Below are positions 8,896-16,950 of a stretch of DNA of 49,233 nt, in pieces (within the stretch, counting starts at the first letter, position 1; each line of letters opens with the position of its first letter). Under the pieces are notes generated by a model. The model worked only from the letters and a program-made list of their open reading frames with translations, had not been told where the DNA came from and did no database searches. The stretch comes from Candidatus Pacearchaeota archaeon. Its GTDB lineage: Archaea; Nanobdellota; Nanobdellia; Pacearchaeales; GW2011-AR1. The position numbers were made by a program, and so were the translations under genes. The stretch lies in contig JAGVWS010000011.1 in assembly GCA_018304165.1 (NCBI GenBank), forward strand, positions 1 through 49,233, written 5' to 3'.

Positions 8896-9908
8896 TTACT
8901 TCCAAAAAACTTCTACTTGATCAGTCCTCTGTCTCGGATTAATATCAATATTCTCAATCTTCTGAAAAGGAATTTTCTTTTTTTTCATTGCCTTGTACAT
9001 TATCTCTCCGGTAAAAGCAATCATCGCTGCGTTATCAACAAGGAATTGATTTTCAGGGACGAAGAATTTGGCTTCGCGCTCTTCGCACATAATCCTACAC
9101 ATCTCCTGAAGCCTTTTGTTGCAGGCAACTCCTCCTCCGAGAAGAAGCTCGCTTTTTCCGACATGGGCCAATGCTCTCTCACTGGCTTCAACGAGCATCG
9201 CGAAAGCTGTTTCCTGCAAACTATAAGCTAAATTCTTAAGGTCATACTTTTTACTATCAAGTTTTTGCTTGAGATTAGTAAGCATTCCGGAGAAAGCAAC
9301 ATCCATGCCCTTAATAGTGTAAGGAAGCTCAATGTATTCTCTTGATGATTCCTGCGAGAGTTTGTCAATAATTGGTCCTCCGGGAAAGCCGATTCCTGCG
9401 TGGCGTGCGAAGGTATCAATGAAGTTGCCGATGCCGACATCCAAAGTTTCTCCGAAAACTCTGTATTTTCCTTCGGCGTAAGCGATAATTTGAGTATTAG
9501 CGCCACTAGCGTAGAGAAGAACAGGATTCTTAGCACCAGTCAACGCACCAATCTCCAAGTGAGCAATGCAGTGATTTACTGGAATTATTGGAATATTGAG
9601 TTTCTTTGCCAGGTTTTTAGCGAAGCGCATTCCTTCAACGAGGCAGGGAGCTAGGCCGGGAGCGTTGGATACAGCTACTGTCAGTATCTCTGATTCGCTG
9701 ATTCTGGCTTTTTCAAGGGCTTCCCTGTAGACTCTCTCTACAACTTCTTTGTGATGTTTAGCAGCATGAATTGGAATAATTCCTCCGGATTCTGTTGTGT
9801 AGCTGTCTTTAATGTTAGCAAGAATCTTCCTGCTGCCAAATTCAACGATGCCAACACCGAAAGTGTGGGCTGTTGTTTCAATGCCGAGGATGTATTTCTT
9901 AGAAGCAT
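8896..9908 (-). CDS. kae1: tRNA threonylcarbamoyladenosine synthase Kae1, no in-frame start
   Basis: Kae1 (TsaD/OSGEP family) is the catalytic subunit of KEOPS, which transfers the threonylcarbamoyl group to A37 of ANN-decoding tRNAs. Reading the minus strand from 9900 gives an intact frame starting KKYILGIETTAHTFGVGIVE, with the metal/nucleotide motif HAAKHH, then SNAPGLAPCL, and later GGGVACN and DNAAMIAF. About 335 residues, full length, not fused to Bud32. No ATG, GTG or TTG exists in this frame between the upstream stop and KKY. An ATG sits at 9906-9908, about 26 nt from a TATA box, but it is out of frame: five bases, not three or six, separate it from AAG. Either a 1-nt indel or sequencing error is present, or initiation is non-canonical. 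Confidence 0.92.
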
Positions 9909-9928
9909 AGTAGTTAAGTGAATAAATG

Positions 9929-9936
9929 CTTATAAA
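9929..9936 (-). promoter_or_regulatory. kae1 TATA box
   Basis: TTTATAAG on the minus strand places the transcript start at about 9907, exactly on the out-of-frame ATG at 9906-9908. This makes that ATG the expected leaderless start and points to an indel within the first codons of kae1. Confidence 0.55.
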
Positions 9937-10019
9937 ATGCTTTTGGTTTAAGGTGTATTGCTTGTCTATATAGAGGCATTTTGAAAAGGGTTAAAAAGTA
10001 TTCTTTTCTTTAAATTAAT

Positions 10020-10571
10020 ATGATTAAAAAGATTAAATCCGTTAACGCTTATATCAAAGAATATTTTGAAGCCCATCCAAATCAAGATATAGAACATGGC
10101 AAAGTTGTAGATTATGTTTTTAAGTTCATACCAAAAGCAAGAGACCCATGGAGGGCTGTGAGAATGTTATATCAAAGGGGATGGCTTATTCAAGTAAGAA
10201 AAGGAGTCTATAGAAGAGACCCAAATTATAAAGGACAAGATGTTACAGCCCTTTTTCCAAATGAGATTAGAGAAGAAATCTTTAGGAGAGATAGCTATCG
10301 CTGTGTTGTTTGTGGAAATGGTAAACATAATGGTTATGAAATCCATGCAGACCATATTAAACCACAAGCCAAAGGCGGAACCTCTACTTTAGAAAACGGG
10401 CAGACATTATGCAGTGAACACAATTTGATAAAAAAAAGATATGGTGTAATTGAATTTCTAGGAAAATATTGTAGAAGTATGATTGAGAGAGCAATACAAT
10501 ATAAAGATGCGATTACTGAAAAAATGTTTAGAGAAATTCTTGCAGTATTAAAAAGGTATAAAGCGGATTAG
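10020..10571 (+). CDS. HNH endonuclease, probable type II restriction enzyme
   Basis: A 183-residue protein. The N-terminal half (residues 1-70) looks like a winged helix for DNA recognition (VVDYVFKFIP, YQRGWLIQVRKGVYRR). The C-terminal half is an HNH nuclease: CVVCG zinc knuckle, IHADHIKP with the catalytic His-Asp/His pair, the Asn-containing STLENGQTLC and the closing CSEHN. The gene converges on, and overlaps by 4 nt, a DNA methyltransferase on the other strand, a typical restriction-modification arrangement. A TATA-like GTTAAAAAG about 26 nt upstream fits a leaderless ATG at 10020. The cleavage site cannot be read from sequence. Confidence 0.85.
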   Translation: MIKKIKSVNAYIKEYFEAHPNQDIEHGKVVDYVFKFIPKARDPWRAVRMLYQRGWLIQVRKGVYRRDPNYKGQDVTALFPNEIREEIFRRDSYRCVVCGNGKHNGYEIHADHIKPQAKGGTSTLENGQTLCSEHNLIKKRYGVIEFLGKYCRSMIERAIQYKDAITEKMFREILAVLKRYKAD

Positions 10572-11332
10572 ATTATCTTATTTTGCGACATTTCTCCCTT
10601 AACTTTTTCTAATCTCTTTTTTGCAGTTTCACAATACTCCTTTGAAATATCAATATGTGTAAATTTTCTACCAGTCTTATGAGAAACAACTGCCACCGTT
10701 CCAGTCCCACCAAACATATCTAGAATATTATTGCCTTTATATGAATAAAATTTTATTAATCTATAAATTAATTCCTCTGGAAAAGGTGCAGGATGCCCAT
10801 TTCTTTGTCTTTCTGGTTGAATCTCCCAAAAACCGTCTGAAAACTTTTTAAATTCTTCTGCAGTAATATCTGCGTCTTTTAAATTGCCTTGTAATCTATC
10901 GCCATCTTTAGAAAAGATTAATACATATTCCCATGATGGAACTATATGGGGATTTGCTGGGCTTTTCCAACTTCCCCAAGCAGTCCTTTTAAGCATTGTT
11001 TGTTTATACCAGATTATCTCAGTTCTGAATTTCATTCGTAATTTTCTTAACTGATTTGTAAAATCATGATGTATTGGGATAAAGTCTTTTATGCCTGTTG
11101 GAGCGATATTGAGTGCAAATCTTCCGCCCGGGACTAACACTCTTTGAGTTTCTTTCCAAACATCATTCAACCAATTAAGATACTCTTGATACTCCATTTT
11201 ATCATCATGATTATCATAATTTTTACCAACATTATATGGCGGTGAAGTTATAGCCAGATGAATGCTCTCGCTTGGTATTTTCTTCATTATCTCTAGTACG
11301 TCGCCATTGATTATCTGATTTTCAAATTCCAT
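10568..11332 (-). CDS. DNA methyltransferase (beta-class, m4C or m6A)
   Basis: Modification enzyme of the adjacent restriction system. The catalytic motif IV TSPPYNVGKNYD is near the N-terminus and the AdoMet-binding motif I FGGTGTVAVV near the C-terminus, the order of beta-class amino-methyltransferases; the SPPY form is most often seen in N4-cytosine enzymes, but m6A cannot be excluded. About 254 residues from the start MEFENQIINGD. A longer start at 11353 would overlap the upstream zinc-ribbon gene by 17 nt; the shorter one leaves a 4-nt gap. It follows the zinc-ribbon gene in one transcript and ends convergently on the HNH nuclease. Confidence 0.9.
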   Translation of the reverse strand: MEFENQIINGDVLEIMKKIPSESIHLAITSPPYNVGKNYDNHDDKMEYQEYLNWLNDVWKETQRVLVPGGRFALNIAPTGIKDFIPIHHDFTNQLRKLRMKFRTEIIWYKQTMLKRTAWGSWKSPANPHIVPSWEYVLIFSKDGDRLQGNLKDADITAEEFKKFSDGFWEIQPERQRNGHPAPFPEELIYRLIKFYSYKGNNILDMFGGTGTVAVVSHKTGRKFTHIDISKEYCETAKKRLEKVKGEMSQNKII

Positions 11333-11336
11333 ATTC

Positions 11337-11483
11337 TCACTTTTTTTTATCATTATTTAGAGGTTTATTCCAATAAGGTGACTTGCATTTAGGGCAGACT
11401 ACCGGAACTTCTTCACTTCGTGTTATCCATTCGTGCTCGCATCTTTCACATTTACATTTATATAATTTAATATCCTTTTTCAT
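11337..11483 (-). CDS. Small zinc-ribbon protein of the restriction-modification locus
   Basis: A 48-residue frame with Cys10, Cys12, Cys15 and a CPKC knuckle (Cys30, Cys33), giving a rubredoxin/zinc-ribbon-like fold: KCKCERC and VVCPKCKSPYW. The ATG at 11483 lies about 26 nt from a TATA box (GTATTTAAAG near 11507), so it is probably the leaderless first gene of the operon with the methyltransferase, which begins 4 nt after its stop. It may be an accessory or regulatory DNA-binding factor of the system; that role is inference from position. Confidence 0.75.
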   Translation of the reverse strand: MKKDIKLYKCKCERCEHEWITRSEEVPVVCPKCKSPYWNKPLNNDKKK

Positions 11484-11673
11484 GAAAGACTTAAGCAATT
11501 TTTACTTTAAATACTTTACTATAGTCTATTACTACACAGAAAGCTTGATGATGCTTTTGGTCAAGCAAAAACCTACAAAAAATAAAAAACGAATACGAAA
11601 AATAAAGTTAAAAAAATAAAAAATAAAACCCCTATCTCTTATCGCGAAACTACTGGAGAATATTGAAAGGAAA

Positions 11674-11799
11674 TTATCTTTTCTTCTTCTTTCTTCCGCC
11701 GCGCGCCATTCTAGCCTCGCAGACGTTACCTTTACCATCAACATAGTAGAGGTATCCCTTCTTTCTCTTGACAGCGCCTCTAAGAATTATTTGTCCCAT
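11674..11799 (-). CDS. Conserved 41-residue basic protein
   Basis: Reads MGQIILRGAVKRKKGYLYY, then VDGKGNVCEARMARGGRKKKKR, preceded by a strong GGAGGT Shine-Dalgarno 7 nt before the ATG and a TATA box (GTTTAAATATAC, about 11842-11853). The sequence is half basic with a single Cys and a Lys-rich tail, which suggests RNA or ribosome binding. I have an impression of similar short proteins in other DPANN genomes but cannot name a family. It is too short for many gene callers. Confidence 0.7.
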   Translation of the reverse strand: MGQIILRGAVKRKKGYLYYVDGKGNVCEARMARGGRKKKKR

Positions 11800-11849
11800 T
11801 TCGAACCTCCTTTTATGATTATTTCTTTTTATTATAACGACGTGTATAT

Positions 11850-12224
11850 TTAAACCTTTCCTCTCTCGAGGAGAAATTCAACGACGGGAGAGTATTTACT
11901 ATTAAGAGGCACTTCAATTAATTTTCTGAATAGCTTCTCCGGCCTGACTGAAAATCTATTCGAAGAAATTATTTTGTATTCAACAATTTTATTGTTTTCG
12001 TTCAGCCATATTGCCATGAACGGCGGACAGAATAAGGAATGAATAGATCTTTTTGTATCTTCTGAAAACTCAAAGAGAAGGGCATTTGCCTTTTCTTTTC
12101 TGGAAAACATCAATCCTTTTATTTTGGAGAAGCCGGAGCACTTGTTTATATCCTTGATGTGGATTATATGCCCGCTTATTTTGAGATTTGCATTGAAAAG
12201 CTTGGGCATAATTTTTGCTGCCAT
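11850..12224 (-). CDS. DUF192 family protein
   Basis: A 124-residue protein that matches the DUF192 (COG1430) pattern: GLMFSRKEKANALLFEF, the segment FCPPFMAIWLNENNKIVEYK, and a C-terminal valine/leucine strand. DUF192 proteins are small beta-barrel domains of unknown biochemical role. The N-terminus here lacks an obvious signal peptide. It lies 11 nt behind the metallopeptidase gene in the same orientation and is probably co-transcribed with it. Confidence 0.8.
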   Translation of the reverse strand: MAAKIMPKLFNANLKISGHIIHIKDINKCSGFSKIKGLMFSRKEKANALLFEFSEDTKRSIHSLFCPPFMAIWLNENNKIVEYKIISSNRFSVRPEKLFRKLIEVPLNSKYSPVVEFLLERGKV

Positions 12225-12235
12225 GAAGATTGCAA

Positions 12236-12625
12236 CTATTTTTGAGTTTTTAACCTTTTATATTCTTGAAAGAACTGGTTTATATTTCTGTGATTTACAA
12301 AATCATGGTGCTTGAATCCTCCGCCGAACGACTTTGGGATGTGCAGAAGCTCATGGATTATTGTTTTTGTTTTATCATCTTCGGCAAGTTTGTCAAAGCG
12401 TTCAGAAATAAACTCTAGGACATAAAATCCTCTTCTTTCGCGCCCCAGAGCCTTCTGCATAATTTTTCCAAGGGCATGGCAGCGGGCTACTGTGCCTCTG
12501 GAAGAACTGCCATGGCTTCTCATAACTGAAATATTATCCATCTGTATGTGAAACATTCCCATAGTGTCCCTTAAATCTCTGACTATCTCAAGAATGTCCG
12601 GAGCGTCTTCGTACTTAATGCCCAT
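12236..12625 (-). CDS. Putative zinc metallopeptidase
   Basis: A 129-residue protein with a gluzincin-type HELLH motif (about residues 91-95) in IIHELLHIPKSFGGGFKHHD; the following His-His-Asp could supply the third ligand. The compact size and the motif fit a family of predicted archaeal metallopeptidases. No signal peptide is visible, so it is expected in the cytoplasm. Upstream the TATA-like CTAAATTTTC lies about 26 nt from the ATG. It leads a two-gene unit with DUF192. Confidence 0.75.
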   Translation of the reverse strand: MGIKYEDAPDILEIVRDLRDTMGMFHIQMDNISVMRSHGSSSRGTVARCHALGKIMQKALGRERRGFYVLEFISERFDKLAEDDKTKTIIHELLHIPKSFGGGFKHHDFVNHRNINQFFQEYKRLKTQK

Positions 12626-12797
12626 TATTTAAGGTTTAAAGGGAGAAAATTTAGTTGAGCAAAAGCCGTCAATTAGCTTAAATTCGCTAACACTAATTGC
12701 AGCAAGTGTAGCTAAGCTTAAGTTTAACGTATTGTGTCGGCAGTAATTATCTATAATTAATTCTGTTCCAGATTTTCCATTAATTAATCTGTTCATA

Positions 12798-13016
12798 TCA
12801 AAAATCAACCTCCACTAATTTATAGTTTGAGCTGGCTCCGGATTTGATGTGAATTCTGCGATGATCAACGCCGTACTTTCTGCATAATAATCTTATAAGC
12901 TCTATATTTGCTTTATTGTTTTCAGCCGGTGCTTTAATATTAGCAATAAAATAATCACCTGTTTTCTTCAATTCACTATTATCTGAAGAAGGCTTCACCT
13001 TAACTTTTATTATCAT
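12798..13016 (-). CDS. DUF167 (YggU) family protein
   Basis: A 72-residue protein with the family pattern: KVKVKPSSDNSE, then IKAPAENNKANIELIRLL, and a final IHIKSGASSNYKLVEV. DUF167 proteins are small alpha/beta proteins of unknown role. The TATA box TTTATAAAC (about 13038-13046) places transcription at the ATG, so the mRNA is leaderless. Confidence 0.88.
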   Translation of the reverse strand: MIIKVKVKPSSDNSELKKTGDYFIANIKAPAENNKANIELIRLLCRKYGVDHRRIHIKSGASSNYKLVEVDF

Positions 13017-13100
13017 AATAAAAAATTTCTAAGTAAGTTTATAAATTCTTTTGTTGATAAAATACAATCATATTCATCACACAGAAAGACCACCAGCGGG

Positions 13101-13158
13101 TCATCAAAAACGTAAGTTTTTGAATGTGCTCAAGATGTAAAATTCAAACATCTTGACA
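13101..13158 (-). repeat. Tandem variable-stem hairpin element, copy a
   Basis: Read on the minus strand: TGTCAAGATGT, loop, ACATCTTGAGCACATTCAA, then stem AAAAC, loop TTAC, GTTTTTGA. The linker TTGAGCACATTCAA and the flanking TGTCAA are shared with the arrays at 18595-18652, 38507-38663 and 41415-41576, while the stem bases differ and remain complementary. Confidence 0.65.
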
Positions 13159-13177
13159 TTTTCTAATCCTGCAACCA

Positions 13178-13207
13178 GTGTGATGAAGAATATCATATTC
13201 ATCACAC
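13178..13207. repeat. Perfect 10-bp inverted repeat
   Basis: GTGTGATGAA and TTCATCACAC enclose a 10-nt loop. TTCATCACAC-like sequence also occurs at 13075-13084, so the right arm is directly repeated about 120 nt upstream. Confidence 0.55.
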
Positions 13208-13332
13208 AAGCTGTGGTGAAGGGCCGGCTGTCTCGCGGCGATGGCCGGCTCACTCATAATCGCCACCAATCGCCACCATGATTATCTTTTATAACAATAA
13301 TATTTAATAATAGCAGAATTATTTGGTATTTA

Positions 13333-13968
13333 ATGACTAAAACTGATTTTCTATCAAGGCTAGTTAATAGTACTAAATTATCGATAACCTCCGGCGAGTT
13401 GCTCATTGCAGACCCTCTTTTCCTGAATGGTTTTAATGACCGCGAATTAAAAGAGCTATCGTTCTGGCAGGAAGAGAGAGAGGTTATAAAGTCATTTACC
13501 GGGGGGCTTGACAAACTTATTAGAAATGCCAGAGCATCTCTTGAAGAATCAAGTTTTTCTGAAGAAGACAAGAAAAAATTAAGAGCTAATTATGATGGAT
13601 TAGAACGGAAGCATGAGCAGATGAAATCTAGACTTTCAAAGACGGAAGATGTTAATTATAGACCGCCTCATTTTTTTCTATGAGGTAATTACATATCATT
13701 ACGAGTACATCACTGCGGGGTTGGGCCAGTAGTCAGATGGCCAAACGGCGGAATAGCTATACTAAACGGCGTTAAAAACCCAAGAGAAGAAATATTATCT
13801 GATATTGATACTGAAGCGTGTAATTTAGTTATAGCTAATGGGAACAGCTATCAGCCTAAAGCAGATGCTCCAGAAAGATCTTATTTCAGAACAAGGCTGA
13901 ATAATAGAATCTATGAATGCAGTTATCAGGGAGAAGCATTTGTTGTTCAGAGTATCTCCGATGGATGA
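13333..13968 (+). pseudogene. Unrecognised gene interrupted by one in-frame TGA
   Basis: The first part encodes 116 residues (from MTKTDFLSRLVNSTK) and stops at TGA 13681-13683. The same frame then stays open for 94 more codons (GNYISLRVHHCGVGPVVRWP and onward) to TGA at 13966-13968, with protein-like composition and no ATG, GTG or TTG that could restart it. The whole would be about 211 residues. A TATA-like ATATTTAATA lies about 26 nt before the ATG. A recent nonsense mutation is the simplest reading; stop readthrough or a sequence error are alternatives. TGA ends many other genes here, so general recoding is excluded. The SGELLIADP segment near residue 20 hints at a conserved fold, but no function is assigned. 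Confidence 0.65.
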
Positions 13969-14153
13969 GATTATAGCTAATGAGAGATGATTGCCAGATA
14001 TCAGACTCCATTAATTAACTTTGATATGATGAAGTGGCGGCGTTATTGGCGATGATAATATTATCCTTTACTTGATAATGCTTGTTAAATCGTATTAGCA
14101 TTAACAGTATATTCTTAGATTTATTGCTAACTTATGGCTGTATCGGAGATACT
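13951..14153. repeat. 200-bp segment bounded by a 12-bp inverted repeat
   Basis: AGTATCTCCGAT (13951-13962) is repeated in inverse at 14142-14153. The left end, continuing GGATGA and ATTAT, recurs at 31774, where it also forms the end of a reading frame (both frames finish Ser-Ile-Ser-Asp-Gly-stop). The right end resembles the sequence near 31965-31978. This suggests a small repeated element at two gene 3' ends. Confidence 0.5.
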
Positions 14154-14167
14154 GGTTCAGCCATAAG
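14131..14167. terminator. Strong hairpin between convergent genes
   Basis: CTTATGGCTG and CAGCCATAAG (10-bp arms) enclose a loop that itself holds GTATC/GATAC. It lies between the plus-strand broken gene and the minus-strand beta-helix gene and is not followed by a clear T-run, so a terminator role is only plausible. Confidence 0.4.
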
Positions 14168-14204
14168 GCCTATAAATGTTATTGTTTGTAACTGATTATC
14201 TGAA

Positions 14205-16025
14205 TTAACACCATCTGCATCTAAATGGAACATCTGCACAAAGTGCTTCTCCTTCTACTGGTTCTTCATTGCTCCCAATAAGCTCATTTACATCTGGTGG
14301 AACAATCTCTTTTCTGGCAACATCCATACGATTATTAAAGATATAAACTTCATCATCAACACAATCCTCATTAAATTCCCCTATATTCGCACTAGAGACA
14401 ATATTTAATCCGATATTATTCTTAGTTATATTTACAATACTCATCTTAATTAATCCATCTGATAAAGCCAGCGCAGACAATTCGGCTCCCTCTATTCTTG
14501 CTTTATGAAACTCAAGTTCTGGAACACCCTCTGCAATATTTTCAGAAGTTTGCCTAACAACAATATTATTTCCTCCGCCATATTCCTGACCATCCACTTC
14601 ATAAGGATTTAAAATTTTACCAGTGTCAAAAACATTAGTATTTCTAAAATGAGCTCTGCCTGATTCAACAACAGAAATTCCCGCATATCTATTATTTTGA
14701 ATAACGCTGTTTTCTAAAAGCAGCAAAGCTCGATTTCTTGATTCAACAGCTCCAATTCCGATCTCAGGACGCGGATCCTCCCTGAATCTCTCATCATCTG
14801 CCTCATTATTATAAACATATAAATTATCAGAATAAACTCTTGTTCCTCTACCATCCACTCTTAAAGCTCCATTATCATTTGCAACCAAACTGATATTCCT
14901 AAGAACAGCCTCCACCCCGCCTCCAAGAAAGATTCCTGCCCCACTATCAACACTATACTTTACAGAATAAACTTCTCCCCCGCCATAAAAACCCAAAAGC
15001 ATCATTCTGGGATTAGTTCCGGTTATAGAAACATCATCAATCTCTATCCTCCCTCCAAGTTGTTTTATTCCAAAATCTAAAGCATTTTCTATAATTACAT
15101 TCTCAATTTCAGTCTCAGCATTTTCATTATTAACACTAACTCCTGCTTCTGTTATTTTTTCTTCATTCCCGGAAATAACAAGATTCTTCAGTTCAAATTT
15201 ATAAGCTCCGGAATTAACAAAATATGCATCATAAAGAACGATTTCAGAAGCCACAACATCATTGCTTCTTGTGACCATGTCATATCCAGAAACTTTTGTA
15301 TTAGTAGCAATATCAAGTCTGTCCTCGAGATATTCCCCCTTATCTACATAAATATTAATTTCATCACAGCCTAAATCATTGCCATAATCCAAAGCGTCTT
15401 TAACTTTATTAAACGGCCCCGCAATAGTCCCATCTGCCTCATCATTAATAGAATCAGAGTCCACATACAAATCAATCTCTTCGCATAAATCATCAAAAAA
15501 CCAGTTAGCAAAAAAGAAAACAAATCCAAATTTGATTTTCTTCCGGAATCCAACAGCACTATAGTCAATCCTCTTATCAAGAAGTGCCTGCTGAAAAGCT
15601 CCAACAGGATTCTCTGAATTAAGAACAATATTTATTGTATTTTCATCTGTATACATATCAAAAGTATTATAATCTAACCCACCATCCTGAAAGGACTTTA
15701 TCTCATTATCCTCTGTAACAACCCCAAAAACTAACTCCCTTCCCCCATTAGTATTTACATACAAGTTGATCTTCTCATTAACAAATAAATTCCCGGCCAA
15801 TCCATCAAATCTCTGGCCTTCTATTCTACTTCCAGACAAAACAAGATTCCCAGAAAGTTCAATAATTGGATCAACCATAGAATCATCAATTCCCTGTTTT
15901 AAAACCCCGTTATTATCATAAAACTCCCCATAATTTATAATTTCTCTTGCTTGAGCATAATTCATCAAACTCATTAAAACTATAAAAATCCAAATAAAAA
16001 TTCCTATTGTCACCTTCTTTTTCAT
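14205..16025 (-). CDS. Secreted right-handed beta-helix surface protein
   Basis: A 606-residue protein with a signal peptide (MKKKVTIGIFIWIFIVLMSL...YAQA, cleaved near residue 26). From about residue 190 it shows the repeating short-strand pattern of right-handed parallel beta-helix proteins: FNKVKDALDYGNDLGCDEINIYVDKG, then many turns such as FELKNLVISGN, EIENVIIENA and IEIDDVSITG. Such domains bind or cleave polysaccharides or act as adhesins; no catalytic residues can be identified. The C-terminus is Cys-rich (CADVPFRCRWC), perhaps disulfide-bonded. Expected on the cell surface. It stands alone in the minus orientation. Confidence 0.75.
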   Translation of the reverse strand: MKKKVTIGIFIWIFIVLMSLMNYAQAREIINYGEFYDNNGVLKQGIDDSMVDPIIELSGNLVLSGSRIEGQRFDGLAGNLFVNEKINLYVNTNGGRELVFGVVTEDNEIKSFQDGGLDYNTFDMYTDENTINIVLNSENPVGAFQQALLDKRIDYSAVGFRKKIKFGFVFFFANWFFDDLCEEIDLYVDSDSINDEADGTIAGPFNKVKDALDYGNDLGCDEINIYVDKGEYLEDRLDIATNTKVSGYDMVTRSNDVVASEIVLYDAYFVNSGAYKFELKNLVISGNEEKITEAGVSVNNENAETEIENVIIENALDFGIKQLGGRIEIDDVSITGTNPRMMLLGFYGGGEVYSVKYSVDSGAGIFLGGGVEAVLRNISLVANDNGALRVDGRGTRVYSDNLYVYNNEADDERFREDPRPEIGIGAVESRNRALLLLENSVIQNNRYAGISVVESGRAHFRNTNVFDTGKILNPYEVDGQEYGGGNNIVVRQTSENIAEGVPELEFHKARIEGAELSALALSDGLIKMSIVNITKNNIGLNIVSSANIGEFNEDCVDDEVYIFNNRMDVARKEIVPPDVNELIGSNEEPVEGEALCADVPFRCRWC

Positions 16026-16086
16026 TTTCTATTAAGTATTTTAGACATTAGTTTATCTAATTTAAAGATATAAAAATGTTTCTAAT

Positions 16087-16902
16087 TTAATACCTATAGT
16101 GATAGACAAGCAGCCCTTTATCATCTCTCAAGAACAAATTATCTCCGTCGTCATTCCATATGCTGGCGCATGAGTCTTTATTATTCCAGAATAGGTAACT
16201 GGATGAGTCATTTCCCCTCCCGCCGTAGAGGGTTATTGAAGACTGCGGGTTTATTGAAATATTTATAAATTTATAGATATGGGTTGCGGAGTCTTTTATA
16301 AGCCATCTGTTGATATCGCATTTTATACTGCAGATGTTTTTTAGCCTGACAAACTCTACTCCTGCTTTGCAGTCGTTTTCATTCGCCCCGTTATACAATT
16401 CGTCAAGAGCAATGCATTGAGAGCAGGGATTATTGCTTTTTTGCCATATGCCGAGGTTATTATTACGGGCGCTAAGCTCTGCTTTTAAAATATCTTTCTT
16501 ATGGCTGTCATCTCCGTAGTAATAGCTGCTTGCTAGTCCGCGCAAAACCAGTTCTTTGTTAATTATTAAACTGCCAAAGTGCAGATATCCCAGAGTACGG
16601 CCGTATTTGTCCAGCCCATAAGCTTCAAATAGGGAAGAATTGCCTTCAAATCCTTTAAAGAAGTTTTTTGCCTCGTTATAAAGATATTCGTTCTTTTCAG
16701 GCGTATTTATTCCAAGCAGGCGAAATCTTGAGCCATTAGACTCAAAAGTATCTCCGTCAATTACCCTGTCAATTGTTAACTCTCTGAGTTCAACAGGAGT
16801 TTTATTAGCTTCTTCATTATCTTTGATTAAGTACCCTGTCAATATCAATGTAAAAATGATGAGAGGAAGCAGGTTACCTCTTAGGAACTTGATAAAATTC
16901 AT
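16087..16902 (-). CDS. Membrane-anchored thermonuclease (SNase) with lamin-tail domain
   Basis: After a single hydrophobic anchor (about residues 10-27, LLPLIIFTLILTGYLI) comes a staphylococcal-nuclease-like domain with VIDGDTF (metal-binding Asp), RFRLLGINTPE (catalytic Arg and Glu) and KYGRTLGYL (second catalytic Arg), ending in NNNLGIWQ. The final third (about residues 165-271) matches the lamin-tail domain: NEV-like start GVEFVRLKNIC, a WxIKD segment, and RGNDSSSYLFWN...IWNDDGDNLFLRDDKGLLV. The active site should lie outside the membrane, so it probably degrades external DNA or RNA for nutrient salvage or defence. The promoter shares a TATA box with rps10. Confidence 0.88.
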   Translation of the reverse strand: MNFIKFLRGNLLPLIIFTLILTGYLIKDNEEANKTPVELRELTIDRVIDGDTFESNGSRFRLLGINTPEKNEYLYNEAKNFFKGFEGNSSLFEAYGLDKYGRTLGYLHFGSLIINKELVLRGLASSYYYGDDSHKKDILKAELSARNNNLGIWQKSNNPCSQCIALDELYNGANENDCKAGVEFVRLKNICSIKCDINRWLIKDSATHIYKFINISINPQSSITLYGGRGNDSSSYLFWNNKDSCASIWNDDGDNLFLRDDKGLLVYHYRY

Positions 16903-16919
16903 GAAAAGTCTAAGAAAGG

Positions 16920-16927
16920 TTTATAAA
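16920..16927. promoter_or_regulatory. Shared divergent TATA box of rps10 and the SNase gene
   Basis: The palindromic TTTATAAA lies 26-27 nt from the rps10 ATG at 16951 and 21-25 nt from the SNase ATG at 16902. With only 48 nt between the divergent starts, one box could serve both leaderless transcripts. Confidence 0.5.
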
Positions 16928-16950
16928 TAAACTTTTTCAATCCATTAATT

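Larger units (their letters stand above)
13017..13332. other. Spacer with hairpins and a GC-rich island
   Basis: No gene is convincing here. It carries the tandem-hairpin repeat at 13101-13158, a perfect inverted repeat GTGTGATGAA/TTCATCACAC (13178-13207) and, from about 13207 to 13262, a strikingly GC-rich stretch with two GGCCGGC motifs and a doubled AATCGCCACC. The island could be a small RNA, but no family is recognised. Confidence 0.45.

Noticed and set aside
11383-11619. 78-codon plus-strand frame opposite the zinc-ribbon gene
   Set aside because: Antisense to a clear Cys-motif protein; low-complexity Lys tail; no promoter.
13681-13683. Selenocysteine codon
   Set aside because: No selenoprotein family match, no SECIS-like hairpin seen in the 3' region, and the residue lacks the usual redox context.
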